This document shows, piece after piece, positions 50,787 to 58,916 of a stretch of 64,000 bases of DNA. Each line of letters opens with the position of its first letter. The first letter of the stretch is position 1. The notes beneath the pieces were generated by a model that saw only the letters and a list, made by a program, of their open reading frames with translations, had not been told where the DNA came from and ran no database searches. The translations under genes and the position numbers were made by a program. The stretch is from JAZOTM01 sp045657625 (GTDB taxonomy: Bacteria > Bacillota > Clostridia > Lachnospirales > Lachnospiraceae): contig JAZOTM010000040.1 of assembly GCA_045657625.1 (NCBI GenBank), positions 1 to 64,000 of the forward strand, given 5' to 3'.

Positions 50787-52229
50787 TTATTTTTCAAAAA
50801 ACAACTTTTGCTTACGGGCAATCATTTCGTCAATACGTTCCATGTACTGTGTCACATCTTTTACATTATCGCAGCGTTCAATGCGTCCATCTCCAAATAC
50901 ACGTTTCGTTACAGTTCCTGCTCCCAAAGCAACAATCGACTGTACTTCTTCCATAATCAGGATATTGTAAATGCCTGCCTTACCCGGTGCTGCATAACCC
51001 ACATTTTCAAAATTTCCTGCCATATTTTTCTGGCGATATAAATAATAAGGTGTCAGCCCCATTTCTTTACAGACTTCTTCACAATGATTCATCTGTTCGG
51101 TGGTATTTGCCATCTGATATTTTTTGTAAGAATCCCATTCGATATTCAATCGCGATGCCCGCTTCAGCGCCAAGGAATGCACCGTCACGTCATCCGGTTC
51201 ATACTTGCGAACCATTTCCATGGTATGCTTTACGGTTTCTAGGTCTTCCCCCGGTAATCCCATAATGAGATCCATATTGATATTATCAAAACCTTCCTCT
51301 CTAGCCATTTGGAAGCATTCCACAGTCTGTTCCACCGTATGATGTCTTCCAATCAGCTTTAAGGTCTCATCAGAAAAAGTCTGCGGATTAATGGAAATAC
51401 GTGTTACCCCGTGGCGTTTCAATACCTGCAATTTTTCTCTGGTAATACTATCCGGTCTACCGGCTTCCACCGTGAACTCCTGCACATACTTTAAATTAAA
51501 ACTGCATTTTATTTTTCTAATCAATCTGTCCAGTTGTTGAGCCGATAACGTAGTTGGCGTACCGCCACCAATATAGATGGTATTCAACTTCTTATTTGCA
51601 AACTTCGTGGCAGTATAGGTAATCTCCTTTTCCAACGCATCCAAGTACAAATCCACTTTACTCTTCCATCCTGCCAAAGGATAAGAAGTAAAAGAACAAT
51701 ACAGACATGTACTGGGGCAGAAGGGAATCCCCACATAAAGGCTGTATCCCTCTTCATAGTCAATCTGCTCCAAAATCTGTAATTCTCTCTTCGCAATTTC
51801 TGTAGCGAGAGTTGCTTTCTCTTCCGAGCAGAAATAATGTTCCTTCATATAGGAAAGAATTTCTTGTTCCTGTGTGCCTTCCTCCAACATCTTCATTGGA
51901 ATCTTGGTAGGACGAATTCCCGTCAGGTTTCCCCAAGGCAATTCTTTTCCGGTCTTTTCTACCAATACTTGATAGAGACCTTGTTTCAATGCATCCTTCA
52001 CAACACTACGTTGTTCATTTTTGAGATCCACGGTTATTCCCGTCTCTTTTCCATCTAATTTAATGATGATTTTATTTTCTTGATATTCTACTTCCATTGT
52101 AAAATCAATGGATTCCTTGATTTCTTTTTCTCCGGCAAACACAGAAACATCCATTCCCGGGTAAAAGGCTTTTACCAAAGAATGGATGTCATATTCAAAA
52201 TTTGCCTCATTCAAATGCACTACGATCAT
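50787..52229 (-). CDS. hemZ: HemZ-type radical SAM coproporphyrinogen dehydrogenase-like protein
   Basis: A 480-residue radical SAM enzyme of the HemN/HemZ family. The 4Fe-4S ligands Cys171, Cys175 and Cys178 are in GIPFCPSTCLYCSF, followed by YIGGGTPTTL and the GRPDSITREK segment. HemZ has a roughly 165-residue N-terminal extension compared with HemN, as here. It oxidises coproporphyrinogen III without oxygen in some hosts, though many Clostridia with HemZ lack a full haem pathway, so the true substrate is open. It precedes an MBL hydrolase gene upstream by 25 bases. Confidence 0.93.
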   Translation of the reverse strand: MIVVHLNEANFEYDIHSLVKAFYPGMDVSVFAGEKEIKESIDFTMEVEYQENKIIIKLDGKETGITVDLKNEQRSVVKDALKQGLYQVLVEKTGKELPWGNLTGIRPTKIPMKMLEEGTQEQEILSYMKEHYFCSEEKATLATEIAKRELQILEQIDYEEGYSLYVGIPFCPSTCLYCSFTSYPLAGWKSKVDLYLDALEKEITYTATKFANKKLNTIYIGGGTPTTLSAQQLDRLIRKIKCSFNLKYVQEFTVEAGRPDSITREKLQVLKRHGVTRISINPQTFSDETLKLIGRHHTVEQTVECFQMAREEGFDNINMDLIMGLPGEDLETVKHTMEMVRKYEPDDVTVHSLALKRASRLNIEWDSYKKYQMANTTEQMNHCEEVCKEMGLTPYYLYRQKNMAGNFENVGYAAPGKAGIYNILIMEEVQSIVALGAGTVTKRVFGDGRIERCDNVKDVTQYMERIDEMIARKQKLFFEK

Positions 52230-52254
52230 ATTCTTTTCCTTTTTTCATACCCTA

Positions 52255-52884
52255 TCAAAAATAAGGGTTGTAGGTTTTTTCATCTCCAATTGTGGTCACT
52301 CCCTCGTGTCCCGGAAATACATCCACATAATCCGGCAACACCAGAAGCTTTTCTTTTATGGAACGCACCAATTGAGACATGCTTCCTCTTGGAAAATCCG
52401 TTCTTCCTACCGACTGGCAAAAAAGCGTATCTCCGCTAAACAATGTATGTTCAAATTCCTCATAATAGCACACTCCTCCCGGTGTATGGCCCGGCGTGTG
52501 CAATACTTTAAAATGAAAACCTGCAAAATCCAACACATCTCCATCTTTTACATACTTGGTTGCAAAATAGGTTTCGTGTCTTCCAATCATGCCGCAAGCA
52601 TTGATTTCCGGATTTTCCATAGTTTCTTTTTCTGCTTCGTGGGCATAAATATCAATATTATATTTTTTGTGCAAATCCGCTGCCGCCATAACATGATCAA
52701 AATGACCATGCGTCAACAGAATTGCCACAGGAACATAGCCTTCCCGATCAATGAAGCCACTGACTTTCTCCGCTTCATCACCCGGATCCACAATCACAAG
52801 TTTCTTGGTTTCTTTATTGGTCACCAAATAACAATTGGTCTGTATCATGCCTAAACGCAAGTGAAAAATTTCCATTTTTCCCAT
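52255..52884 (-). CDS. MBL-fold metallo-hydrolase (glyoxalase II-like)
   Basis: A 209-residue metallo-beta-lactamase-fold hydrolase. The zinc motif HxHxDH is at residues 59-64 (THGHFDHV), followed by HTPGHTPGG and a C-terminal PGHE. Such stand-alone proteins hydrolyse thioesters or handle reactive carbonyl compounds; the exact substrate is unknown. It starts 2 bases after the rel stop (TAG-TT-ATG), so it is translated by coupling. Length is normal for the YcbL-like group. Confidence 0.92.
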   Translation of the reverse strand: MGKMEIFHLRLGMIQTNCYLVTNKETKKLVIVDPGDEAEKVSGFIDREGYVPVAILLTHGHFDHVMAAADLHKKYNIDIYAHEAEKETMENPEINACGMIGRHETYFATKYVKDGDVLDFAGFHFKVLHTPGHTPGGVCYYEEFEHTLFSGDTLFCQSVGRTDFPRGSMSQLVRSIKEKLLVLPDYVDVFPGHEGVTTIGDEKTYNPYF

Positions 52885-52886
52885 AA

Positions 52887-55223
52887 CTAGCCTGTTGTCC
52901 TTTCAATATCAATAATGCCTTCAATCTGACGAATCTTGGAAACAAGCAAGGTCAACTGGTCCTTATTGCGAACCGCAAAAGATACAGAGATTGTGGCAAT
53001 CCCCTGTTTGCTGGTCTTGGAATTGATTCCGCGAATGCTGATTCCCTGCTCTGTAAAAATCTTGGTCAAATCCACAAGCAAACCGGTTCGATCGTGGCAG
53101 AATACTTTTACTTCTGCCTGATACAAGCCATGCGCATTTTCCTCTGAATCATCCGCCTGCCATTCCGCATCAATCAAACGACTTTTTTCCAACTCCGAAA
53201 GATTCATGACGTTGATGCAGTCCGTACGATGAATGGAAATACCTCTTCCTCTGGTTACAAAACCGATGATTTCGTCTCCCGGTACCGGACTGCAGCACTT
53301 GGAAAAATGTACTGCCACGTCGTAAATACCTTTTACGATAATTCCGCTCTTGGAACGGTTCATCTCCGATCTTTGTTTTCCTTCGTTGACACTTTCCAAT
53401 ACTTCTTCATCCGTCACTTGAATCGGATGATCTTTGTTGTATTCTTCCAACATCTTATTGACGATTTGGCCTTCTTTCAGTCCACCACGTCCCACTGATG
53501 CTAAAACCGCATTCCAATCATGATAACCATATTTACGAATTACCTTTTGCTGATATTCCGGCTTATTGATGTCCGCCATATTGATGCCCTTACTCTTCAC
53601 GTAAGCCTGCATCATTTCTTTTCCTTTGGTAACGTTCTCTTCCTTTAATTCACTACGGAACCACTGATTGATTTTATTCTTTGCCTGGGTACTTTTTACC
53701 ACATGCAACCAATCACGGCTAGGGCCCTTAGAATTCTGAGAAGTCACAATTTCGATACGATCTCCATTGTGAATTTCGTAATCAATTGGAACTAATTTTC
53801 CATTTACTTTCGCCCCAACCATTTTATTTCCAACTGCAGAATGAATGCTATAAGCAAAATCCACCGGAGTAGAACCCATAGGCAAATTTTTTACATCTCC
53901 AGTCGGGGTAAAACAGAATACTGTGTCGGAGAACAAATTTAAATCACTCTTTAACAATGACATAAATTCCCCATTATCCGACATATCTTGCTGCCATTCC
54001 AAAATCTGGCGCAACCAGGAAAGTTTTTCCTCTTCCTGCATCTCCACTGTTTTGCCATTGCTTTCTTCTTTGTATTTCCAGTGGGCTGCGATACCATATT
54101 CTGCGGTTCTATGCATTTCATAAGTACGAATCTGAATTTCAAAAGGCTGACCGGTAGGTCCAATCAAAGTCGTATGCAAAGATTGATACATATTCGGCTT
54201 GGGCATAGCGATGTAATCTTTGAAACGTCCCGGAATCGGCTTATACATTTCATGAATTACACCAAGTGCTGCATAACAATCCTTGACACTTTCCACGATA
54301 ATACGAATCGCAAACAAATCGTAAATCTGATCAATGGTCTTATCCTGATTCACCATTTTCTTGTAAATACTAAAGAAATGTTTTGCACGTCCCTCGATAT
54401 CTGCCTTGATGTCTGCTTCTTCGATTGCTTCCTTCACAGCTTCTACCAAGCGCCCTACATATTCTTCACGTACTTCTTTACGAAGTGCAACTTTTTCCAC
54501 CAAGTCATAATAAGCTTCCGGCTCTAAGTATTTCAAAGACAAATCATCTAATTCAATCTTAATCTTACTAATACCAAGACGCTGTGCAATCGGAGAATAA
54601 ATCTCTTGTGTCTCCTTTGCAATACGAATCTGGGATTCTCTCGGCTGATACTGTAACGTACGCATATTGTGAAGACGATCTGCCAGTTTGATAATAATGA
54701 CACGAATATCCTTTGCCATAGCAAGAAACATTTTTCGCAAATTCTCTGCCTGCATTTCAAAACGATCCTGCTGACTCTTGTCCTTCGTACCATCACTCTT
54801 TAAATGTAAATGTTTTAACTTTGTAACACCATCTACCAACAACGCCACTTCTGCATTGAAATCCTCTTGGATTTCTTCCGTTGTCATAACCGTATCTTCT
54901 ACAACGTCATGTAAAAGTCCTGCCGCAATGGTTTCCTTATCCATTTCCAGTTCTGCCAAAATGATGGCAACACACAATGGATGTATAATATAAGGCTCAC
55001 CAGATTTGCGCACTTGTCCCCTATGGGCCTCATCCGCAATGTGATAAGCCTTTTCAATCATGGAAAGATCATCCGATGGATGATACTTTCTCACACTTGT
55101 AACCAAAAAATCATATAATTCCTCCGGAGAAAGATGATCCTTCATTTTTGTCAGATGACCTTCCAATCCGGCTTGGACTTTATTTTCAAGTTCTTCTATC
55201 TTTGAAGCATTCGCCATAACCAT
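52887..55223 (-). CDS. rel: Bifunctional (p)ppGpp synthetase/hydrolase (Rel)
   Basis: A 778-residue long RSH protein. The HD hydrolase domain includes His81 and the HD pair at 105-106 (LLHDVVEDT), and the synthetase domain carries GRFKDYIAMPKPN. A TGS domain (about 425-475) and a C-terminal ACT domain follow. All catalytic landmarks of both activities are present, so it can make and degrade the alarmone in response to uncharged tRNA and other stresses. Gene order rel-MBL-hemZ is a familiar Lachnospiraceae and Clostridium arrangement. Confidence 0.96.
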   Translation of the reverse strand: MVMANASKIEELENKVQAGLEGHLTKMKDHLSPEELYDFLVTSVRKYHPSDDLSMIEKAYHIADEAHRGQVRKSGEPYIIHPLCVAIILAELEMDKETIAAGLLHDVVEDTVMTTEEIQEDFNAEVALLVDGVTKLKHLHLKSDGTKDKSQQDRFEMQAENLRKMFLAMAKDIRVIIIKLADRLHNMRTLQYQPRESQIRIAKETQEIYSPIAQRLGISKIKIELDDLSLKYLEPEAYYDLVEKVALRKEVREEYVGRLVEAVKEAIEEADIKADIEGRAKHFFSIYKKMVNQDKTIDQIYDLFAIRIIVESVKDCYAALGVIHEMYKPIPGRFKDYIAMPKPNMYQSLHTTLIGPTGQPFEIQIRTYEMHRTAEYGIAAHWKYKEESNGKTVEMQEEEKLSWLRQILEWQQDMSDNGEFMSLLKSDLNLFSDTVFCFTPTGDVKNLPMGSTPVDFAYSIHSAVGNKMVGAKVNGKLVPIDYEIHNGDRIEIVTSQNSKGPSRDWLHVVKSTQAKNKINQWFRSELKEENVTKGKEMMQAYVKSKGINMADINKPEYQQKVIRKYGYHDWNAVLASVGRGGLKEGQIVNKMLEEYNKDHPIQVTDEEVLESVNEGKQRSEMNRSKSGIIVKGIYDVAVHFSKCCSPVPGDEIIGFVTRGRGISIHRTDCINVMNLSELEKSRLIDAEWQADDSEENAHGLYQAEVKVFCHDRTGLLVDLTKIFTEQGISIRGINSKTSKQGIATISVSFAVRNKDQLTLLVSKIRQIEGIIDIERTTG

Positions 55224-55319
55224 CCCATTCCTTACTACAACACAGTCTGCACCAATTATTTATAATTGATTATTATAATAAAACCATGGGATAAATGCAA
55301 CCACATCCCCTGCTGTCTA

Positions 55320-55883
55320 TCAACCATTTTTCGCCGTAATATAATAGTTTCTCAATTGTTTTTCTTGTGCCCTGTGGGCAGTATTCACGTGATCCAAGAC
55401 TCCATAAAAGTTTCTACTGTGGTTCGCCTCCACAAAATGGGCTAGTTCATGATAAATCACATATTCTTGGCACTCCTTTGGTACCAACTTTAGCATCTTA
55501 TTGAGAACGATTCTCTTTTCCCCTTTCATGCAATAGCCCCATTTGGCCTTCATATAACGGAATCCAATCTTGGGATATGGGATTTTATATTCCTGAAACG
55601 CCGGAAAAATGCGATCTACCAAATAGCAAAAATACTCTTCATCCCCTTGATTCCACTTTAATTCCTCTTTATATAAAGGTGTTTTCTTTTGATTTTTCTC
55701 CAAGTGTTTTCGCACCCATTCTCTTCTCTCCCAAAGCATATTCTCTGCTTCTTCCAGTCTGCCATTCCAAGGATACGCCACCTCCACTTCCCCGGTGGGC
55801 TTTACTTTTATCTCATAACTCTTTCTTTTTCGTCTTTGAATTGTATAGGTAAAACCAAGTTCTTGTTTCTCTTTTTCTGTCAT
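55320..55883 (-). CDS. YgjP-like (DUF45/M48-type) zinc metallopeptidase
   Basis: A 187-residue protein with the HExxH zinc motif His145-Glu146-His149 in YVIYHELAHFVEANHS and further His155. The sequence matches the DUF45/YgjP group. The N-terminus (YTIQRRKRKSYEIKVKPTGEVEVAYP) is the usual small beta domain. Bacterial members are presumed soluble proteases or DNA-protein crosslink peptidases; no function is proved. AAGGAAC precedes the ATG. It is a single gene downstream of the tRNA-Gly region on the opposite strand. Confidence 0.9.
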   Translation of the reverse strand: MTEKEKQELGFTYTIQRRKRKSYEIKVKPTGEVEVAYPWNGRLEEAENMLWERREWVRKHLEKNQKKTPLYKEELKWNQGDEEYFCYLVDRIFPAFQEYKIPYPKIGFRYMKAKWGYCMKGEKRIVLNKMLKLVPKECQEYVIYHELAHFVEANHSRNFYGVLDHVNTAHRAQEKQLRNYYITAKNG

Positions 55884-55926
55884 TTCTTCGTTCCTTTTTC
55901 AAATCTTACTTCTTTTTTAAATCGTA

Positions 55927-55955
55927 TTGACACCGATGTGCATATATAGTATCAT
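55927..55955 (+). promoter_or_regulatory. Promoter of tRNA-Gly
   Basis: A perfect TTGACA, 17 bases and TATCAT lie 20 bases before the tRNA. Confidence 0.85.
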
Positions 55956-55975
55956 ATTTTTTGTCGTTAAGACAT

Positions 55976-56048
55976 GCGATAGTGGCGTAGTTGGTAACGC
56001 GCGACCTTGCCAAGGTCGAGACCGCGGGTTCGAGCCCCGTCTATCGCT
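55976..56048 (+). tRNA. tRNA-Gly (anticodon GCC)
   Basis: Acceptor GCGATAG with CTATCGC, anticodon loop TTGCCAA on a CGACC/GGTCG stem, T-loop TTCGAGC, discriminator T. The CCA is not encoded. Confidence 0.97.
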
Positions 56049-56051
56049 CTG

Positions 56052-56097
56052 ATATAAGAAAAAGACCATACCAAGCGGTATGGTCTTTTTCTTATAT
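56052..56097 (+). terminator. Very long terminator hairpin after tRNA-Gly
   Basis: A perfect 21-bp stem, ATATAAGAAAAAGACCATACC facing its complement, with a 4-base AAGC loop. It contains a TTTTT tract. The length is exceptional for a terminator and the base (ATATA) resembles the ends of other repeat elements here. Confidence 0.9.
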
Positions 56098-56109
56098 AGC
56101 GAAGACGAA

Positions 56110-56192
56110 GTACTCACCCACGGTGTGGGTTCGTTCTACTCGTTATGAGCACTTAGATGGCGCAAGCAAAGCGAAGCGGCATCTTACGTGCG
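56110..56192. repeat. Hairpin cluster downstream of tRNA-Gly
   Basis: ACCCAC-GGT-GTGGGT (56116-56130) is followed by a nested inverted repeat, GCAC..GATG.CGC (56149-56163) with GCG.CATC..GTGC (56176-56191). They fill the space between the tRNA and the convergent 77-residue gene. No protein gene is seen. Confidence 0.65.
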
Positions 56193-56239
56193 ATAATTGT
56201 CCATTTTTTATCCGTTTGTACCATCAACTCGGTTTCGTC

Positions 56240-56473
56240 CTATGCTTGCATATTCTTCAGCACTTCGATTGTTTCCAAATCATCTTCGGTCACGCGAATA
56301 TTACATACCGATTCTGTTCCTTCCGGTGAAGTCAATTTTATTTCTAAAACGCTTCCTGCCTGAACACCATCTCTGGCAGCCTTTTGAAAGAATGGTACCA
56401 CCTTCGGATGCTGACTATTAAATATTTTAAAGCGATTTCCTAATTGCATTAACTGCATGGGATTCATTGCCAT
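56240..56473 (-). CDS. Small conserved-looking protein of unknown function
   Basis: A 77-residue protein. It begins MAMNPMQLMQLGNRFKIF, has amphipathic helix character in the first 40 residues, and ends with a beta-type segment (LEIKLTSPEGTESVCNIRVTEDD). No membrane segment and one Cys. I do not recognise a domain; similar short Met-rich N-termini recur in Lachnospiraceae hypothetical proteins. AGGAGG lies 4 bases before the ATG, supporting that it is real. It is a single gene between the tRNA-Gly hairpins and a flagellin-like gene. Confidence 0.7.
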   Translation of the reverse strand: MAMNPMQLMQLGNRFKIFNSQHPKVVPFFQKAARDGVQAGSVLEIKLTSPEGTESVCNIRVTEDDLETIEVLKNMQA

Positions 56474-56590
56474 CTTTTCTTCCTCCTAAAATCATTTCCA
56501 CCCATTATAACATATTTTCGATTTCTTTTTTCTATGTATCATTTCTATCACGCCTAATGGGATTCCTCCACAAAATCTTTTTTGAGGCAC

Positions 56591-56616
56591 AAAAAAAGAC
56601 TGCAATGCAGCCTTCT
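56591..56616 (-). terminator. Terminator of the flagellin-like gene
   Basis: On the minus strand AAGGCTGC pairs with GCAGTCTT (one G-T wobble), followed by TTTTTTT. Confidence 0.7.
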
Positions 56617-56651
56617 TTTGTAGTTAAGTAAATTTATATTTTTTGGTAGTA

Positions 56652-56684
56652 CGCATAAAATGCGAACAATTTCCGTTTTATGCG
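56652..56684 (-). repeat. Hairpin over the flagellin-like stop codon
   Basis: CGCATAAAA and TTTTATGCG form a perfect 9-bp stem whose left arm on the minus strand contains the TAA stop. It may stabilise the 3' end of the message. Confidence 0.5.
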
Positions 56685-57442
56685 AAGAAGTTTTTAAACT
56701 TGGTTTCCTCGTTCTCCATCTTCTTCTTTTGCATCATCAAAGCATATGCCTGCTGTGCCTGTTTTTTCTTTAATTCTTCTACTGCCTGCGGATAATCCGT
56801 ATCCTCAATGTTGCTCACCGCGCTGGTCAAATTATAAGCGGTGTATGAATTATAATTGTAAGCATATTCCAAAGCATTGCTCTGAGCGCCAATACTGCTT
56901 CTGGATGATGTAATAGACTCTAAAGCAGAATCAATCGTGGAAAGTGCATCTGCACTGGTAATATCTAAGTCAGTCAATCCCAAAGCATCTAAGGTTGCAT
57001 TGGTCGTGGTAACTGTGGTTCCATTTCCATTTGCATCTGTCGCAATGGAATAAGAAGTATTGGTACCATCCAATAAATTCTGGGTATTGTATGTCGTCTG
57101 TTCTGTTACATCCTGAATACCCTGCAAGTACTGATTTGCCTGCTCTTGTAATGCAGCTAAATCAGAAGAACTGTAAAGTGCACTATTCTGTGCCTGCAAA
57201 GCCAGTTCGCGTAAACTTTGCAAATAATCGGTAATACTGGATAACGCCGAATCAGAAATATTAAGTAATGACTGAGCTGACGCAATATTATCATTTCCCA
57301 CTTCGTATCCAGTGATTTGCGCGTTTTCTTCTTCTGCAATCGTTAATTCTGCGGCTCCGTCCGCAGCTGAATTCAATGATGTCCCGCTAGCAATGGATGT
57401 GTATAAAGAAGAAACACTACTAATTGAAGATATACTACTCAT
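56678..57442 (-). CDS. Flagellin-like protein (orphan)
   Basis: A 254-residue protein with both conserved flagellin ends but a short centre. The N-terminal region has GTSLNSAADGAAELTIAEEENAQITGYEVG and NIASAQSLLNISDSALSSI, matching the D0/D1 helix pattern. The C-terminal region has ALSTIDSALESITSSRSSIGAQSNALEYAYNY. The Lys-rich tail (EELKKKQAQQAYALMMQKKKM) and the Ser-rich start are unusual, since typical flagellins end in a hydrophobic helix. No other flagellar gene is near. A TTGACT-17-TATCTT promoter lies upstream. It could be a minor flagellin or a repurposed secreted protein. Confidence 0.8.
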   Translation of the reverse strand: MSSISSISSVSSLYTSIASGTSLNSAADGAAELTIAEEENAQITGYEVGNDNIASAQSLLNISDSALSSITDYLQSLRELALQAQNSALYSSSDLAALQEQANQYLQGIQDVTEQTTYNTQNLLDGTNTSYSIATDANGNGTTVTTTNATLDALGLTDLDITSADALSTIDSALESITSSRSSIGAQSNALEYAYNYNSYTAYNLTSAVSNIEDTDYPQAVEELKKKQAQQAYALMMQKKKMENEETKFKNFFA

Positions 57443-57483
57443 ATTTAAATTCCTTTTCTACCTACTGTTTACGGGTTACCATA

Positions 57484-57512
57484 AAGATATCAAGTAGCGT
57501 TAAAAAAGTCAA
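57484..57512 (-). promoter_or_regulatory. Promoter of the flagellin-like gene
   Basis: TTGACT, 17 bases and TATCTT read toward the gene. It is a vegetative-type promoter; I do not see a sigma-28 (TAAA / GCCGATAA) pattern, which most flagellin genes have. Confidence 0.6.
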
Positions 57513-57630
57513 CCTTTTTCTTCTTTATTAATATTTATTAACGTTTTCCACTAAATTGTGTGGATAATTCCGCAAATCCTTGTGAATTGTAGAAAAATGA
57601 TAAATTCATTCAAACATTTTTCCTGTGATA

Positions 57631-57669
57631 CAAGAAAGAATGTCGCATGCGACATTCTCGCGCCAAGCG
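57631..57669. repeat. 39-bp repeat, left copy beside the SseB-like gene
   Basis: It contains the 22-bp perfect palindrome AGAATGTCGCA/TGCGACATTCT (57637-57658), then CGCGCCAAGCG. A copy with one substitution is at 58743-58781 in the same orientation. An AGCGA-TTTC-TCGCT hairpin follows. Confidence 0.92.
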
Positions 57670-57700
57670 ATTTCTCGCTCAGCGGATTCTAAGTACATGA

Positions 57701-58663
57701 TTAATTTTTCCAATTATCATCATAAATATCAAGAATTCTCTGAAGTTCTGCGCCTTCCACCGGTGCTTCTCCAAAATCTTCTCTACCGTTTGGTGTGAAA
57801 CGGCTCATATGATGTTCTCCTGCTTTTCCGGCGTATTCGATGGTATAGTAATCTGCTCTGTTTTGTTCTTCGTCATATAAAACATATGCACGGAAAGCCA
57901 CCGGAATTGGCTTCTTTTCTTCCGGTAAATCAATGCGAACCAATTGCAAATCTTCGCGAATGTTCAAGACCATAGTAGAAAAAGCATCTTCCTTGAATGG
58001 GCACTGCTCCGGATTCTGGAAGTTCTTTGCATAGAAGTTGCATAAATACTGTTCGCCTTCTTCTACCACTGCATCCATAAATGCCTTTGGATCCTGATAA
58101 AGTGCCTTTGGAATCACATCAAACTCTGTCTTTTGACGTAATAATACCTTCGCCTGTTCTCCTGTCACGCGAATGGTCTTTGGTTTCTGCTGTCTTCTCT
58201 TCTGATCCTGTTCCTTTAATGCTTGCAGCATTTTCTGTTTAATTAAAACATTCTGGGTATGTGGATTTACCGCCATACCATCCAAATGTAGTTTTTCATT
58301 TAAAGCCATATTTACAAGGGCCATAAAAGGCATGTTCATGACTACCTGTGGCTTCATTTCCGCAGGAATTAATGTCTGATCGGTATAGACCGGTAAAAAT
58401 AAACTACCTTCTTTATTTTTCAATAATGCAGGCAATGGTTTTACATCTGCCGGCAAAGGCTTTGTCTCCCCCGGTTTTGTCGGTTTAAATTGAGATAAAT
58501 CCGTCCCATCCGGAAATTTCCCAGGCACAAACAATCTTGTTTTTACTAAAACATTTATCATTTCAGCCTTTTTTTCATTGGTCTGTTCCTTTAAAAAGGC
58601 ATCCAAAACCTGATTTAATTGCTCTCTGGACTCCTGTCCCGTTAACTTCTTCTCTTCACTCAC
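57701..58663 (-). CDS. SseB-like protein
   Basis: A 320-residue protein. Residues about 15-170 resemble the SseB N-terminal domain: LFVPGKFPDG, LPALLKNKEGSLFLPVYTDQ and MNMPFMALVNMALN. The remainder includes the C-terminal SseB-type region with VLYDEEQNRADYYTIEY. SseB proteins are poorly characterised and occur singly in many Firmicutes. The start codon is GTG, with AAGGAGGGG upstream at good spacing. It is flanked on both sides by 39-bp repeats. Confidence 0.8.
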   Translation of the reverse strand: MSEEKKLTGQESREQLNQVLDAFLKEQTNEKKAEMINVLVKTRLFVPGKFPDGTDLSQFKPTKPGETKPLPADVKPLPALLKNKEGSLFLPVYTDQTLIPAEMKPQVVMNMPFMALVNMALNEKLHLDGMAVNPHTQNVLIKQKMLQALKEQDQKRRQQKPKTIRVTGEQAKVLLRQKTEFDVIPKALYQDPKAFMDAVVEEGEQYLCNFYAKNFQNPEQCPFKEDAFSTMVLNIREDLQLVRIDLPEEKKPIPVAFRAYVLYDEEQNRADYYTIEYAGKAGEHHMSRFTPNGREDFGEAPVEGAELQRILDIYDDNWKN

Positions 58664-58742
58664 GAAAGCCCCTCCTTCTTGCGTGTTTCCATATTTCCAC
58701 GCCCTTCCATCTTACCACGGATTGCCTCAAAAGTACATGACC

Positions 58743-58781
58743 CAAGAAAGAATGTCGCATGCAACATTCTCGCGCCAAGCG
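58743..58781. repeat. 39-bp repeat, right copy beside the SseB-like gene
   Basis: It is identical to 57631-57669 except for one G-to-A change that breaks the central palindrome. The copies are 1112 bp apart and in direct orientation, and together they bracket the SseB-like gene. Confidence 0.92.
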
Positions 58782-58783
58782 CG

Positions 58784-58838
58784 GTTGCATTTATGCAACA
58801 TTTACATCTCGCGCGCGTGCGCTTCCATAGTGGAGCGC
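58784..58838. repeat. Further hairpins right of the SseB-like gene
   Basis: GTTGCAT-TT-ATGCAAC, a GC-alternating stretch (CGCGCGCGTGCGC) and a GCGCTTCCA/TGGAGCGC hairpin follow one another. No gene is visible. Confidence 0.6.
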
Positions 58839-58840
58839 TT

Positions 58841-58876
58841 TTTATATCATAGGAATGAAATTTCCTATGATATAAA
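58841..58876. repeat. TTTATATC-type hairpin after the degV terminator
   Basis: TTTATATCATAGGAA and TTCCTATGATATAAA form a perfect 15-bp stem with a 6-base loop. It matches the hairpin at 26589-26623, with one base pair swapped. Confidence 0.85.
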
Positions 58877-58901
58877 AAAGGATGTGACTTTCGTCACATC
58901 C
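58874..58901 (-). terminator. Terminator of degV
   Basis: GGATGTGAC pairs with GTCACATCC around a 4-base loop, followed by TTTTTT on the minus strand. Confidence 0.92.
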
Positions 58902-58916
58902 CAATAAGCAATTCTT

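Noticed and set aside
55976..56240. Integration site at tRNA-Gly
   Set aside because: No duplicated tRNA 3' end, integrase or foreign gene follows. Only hairpins and a small ordinary-looking gene are there.
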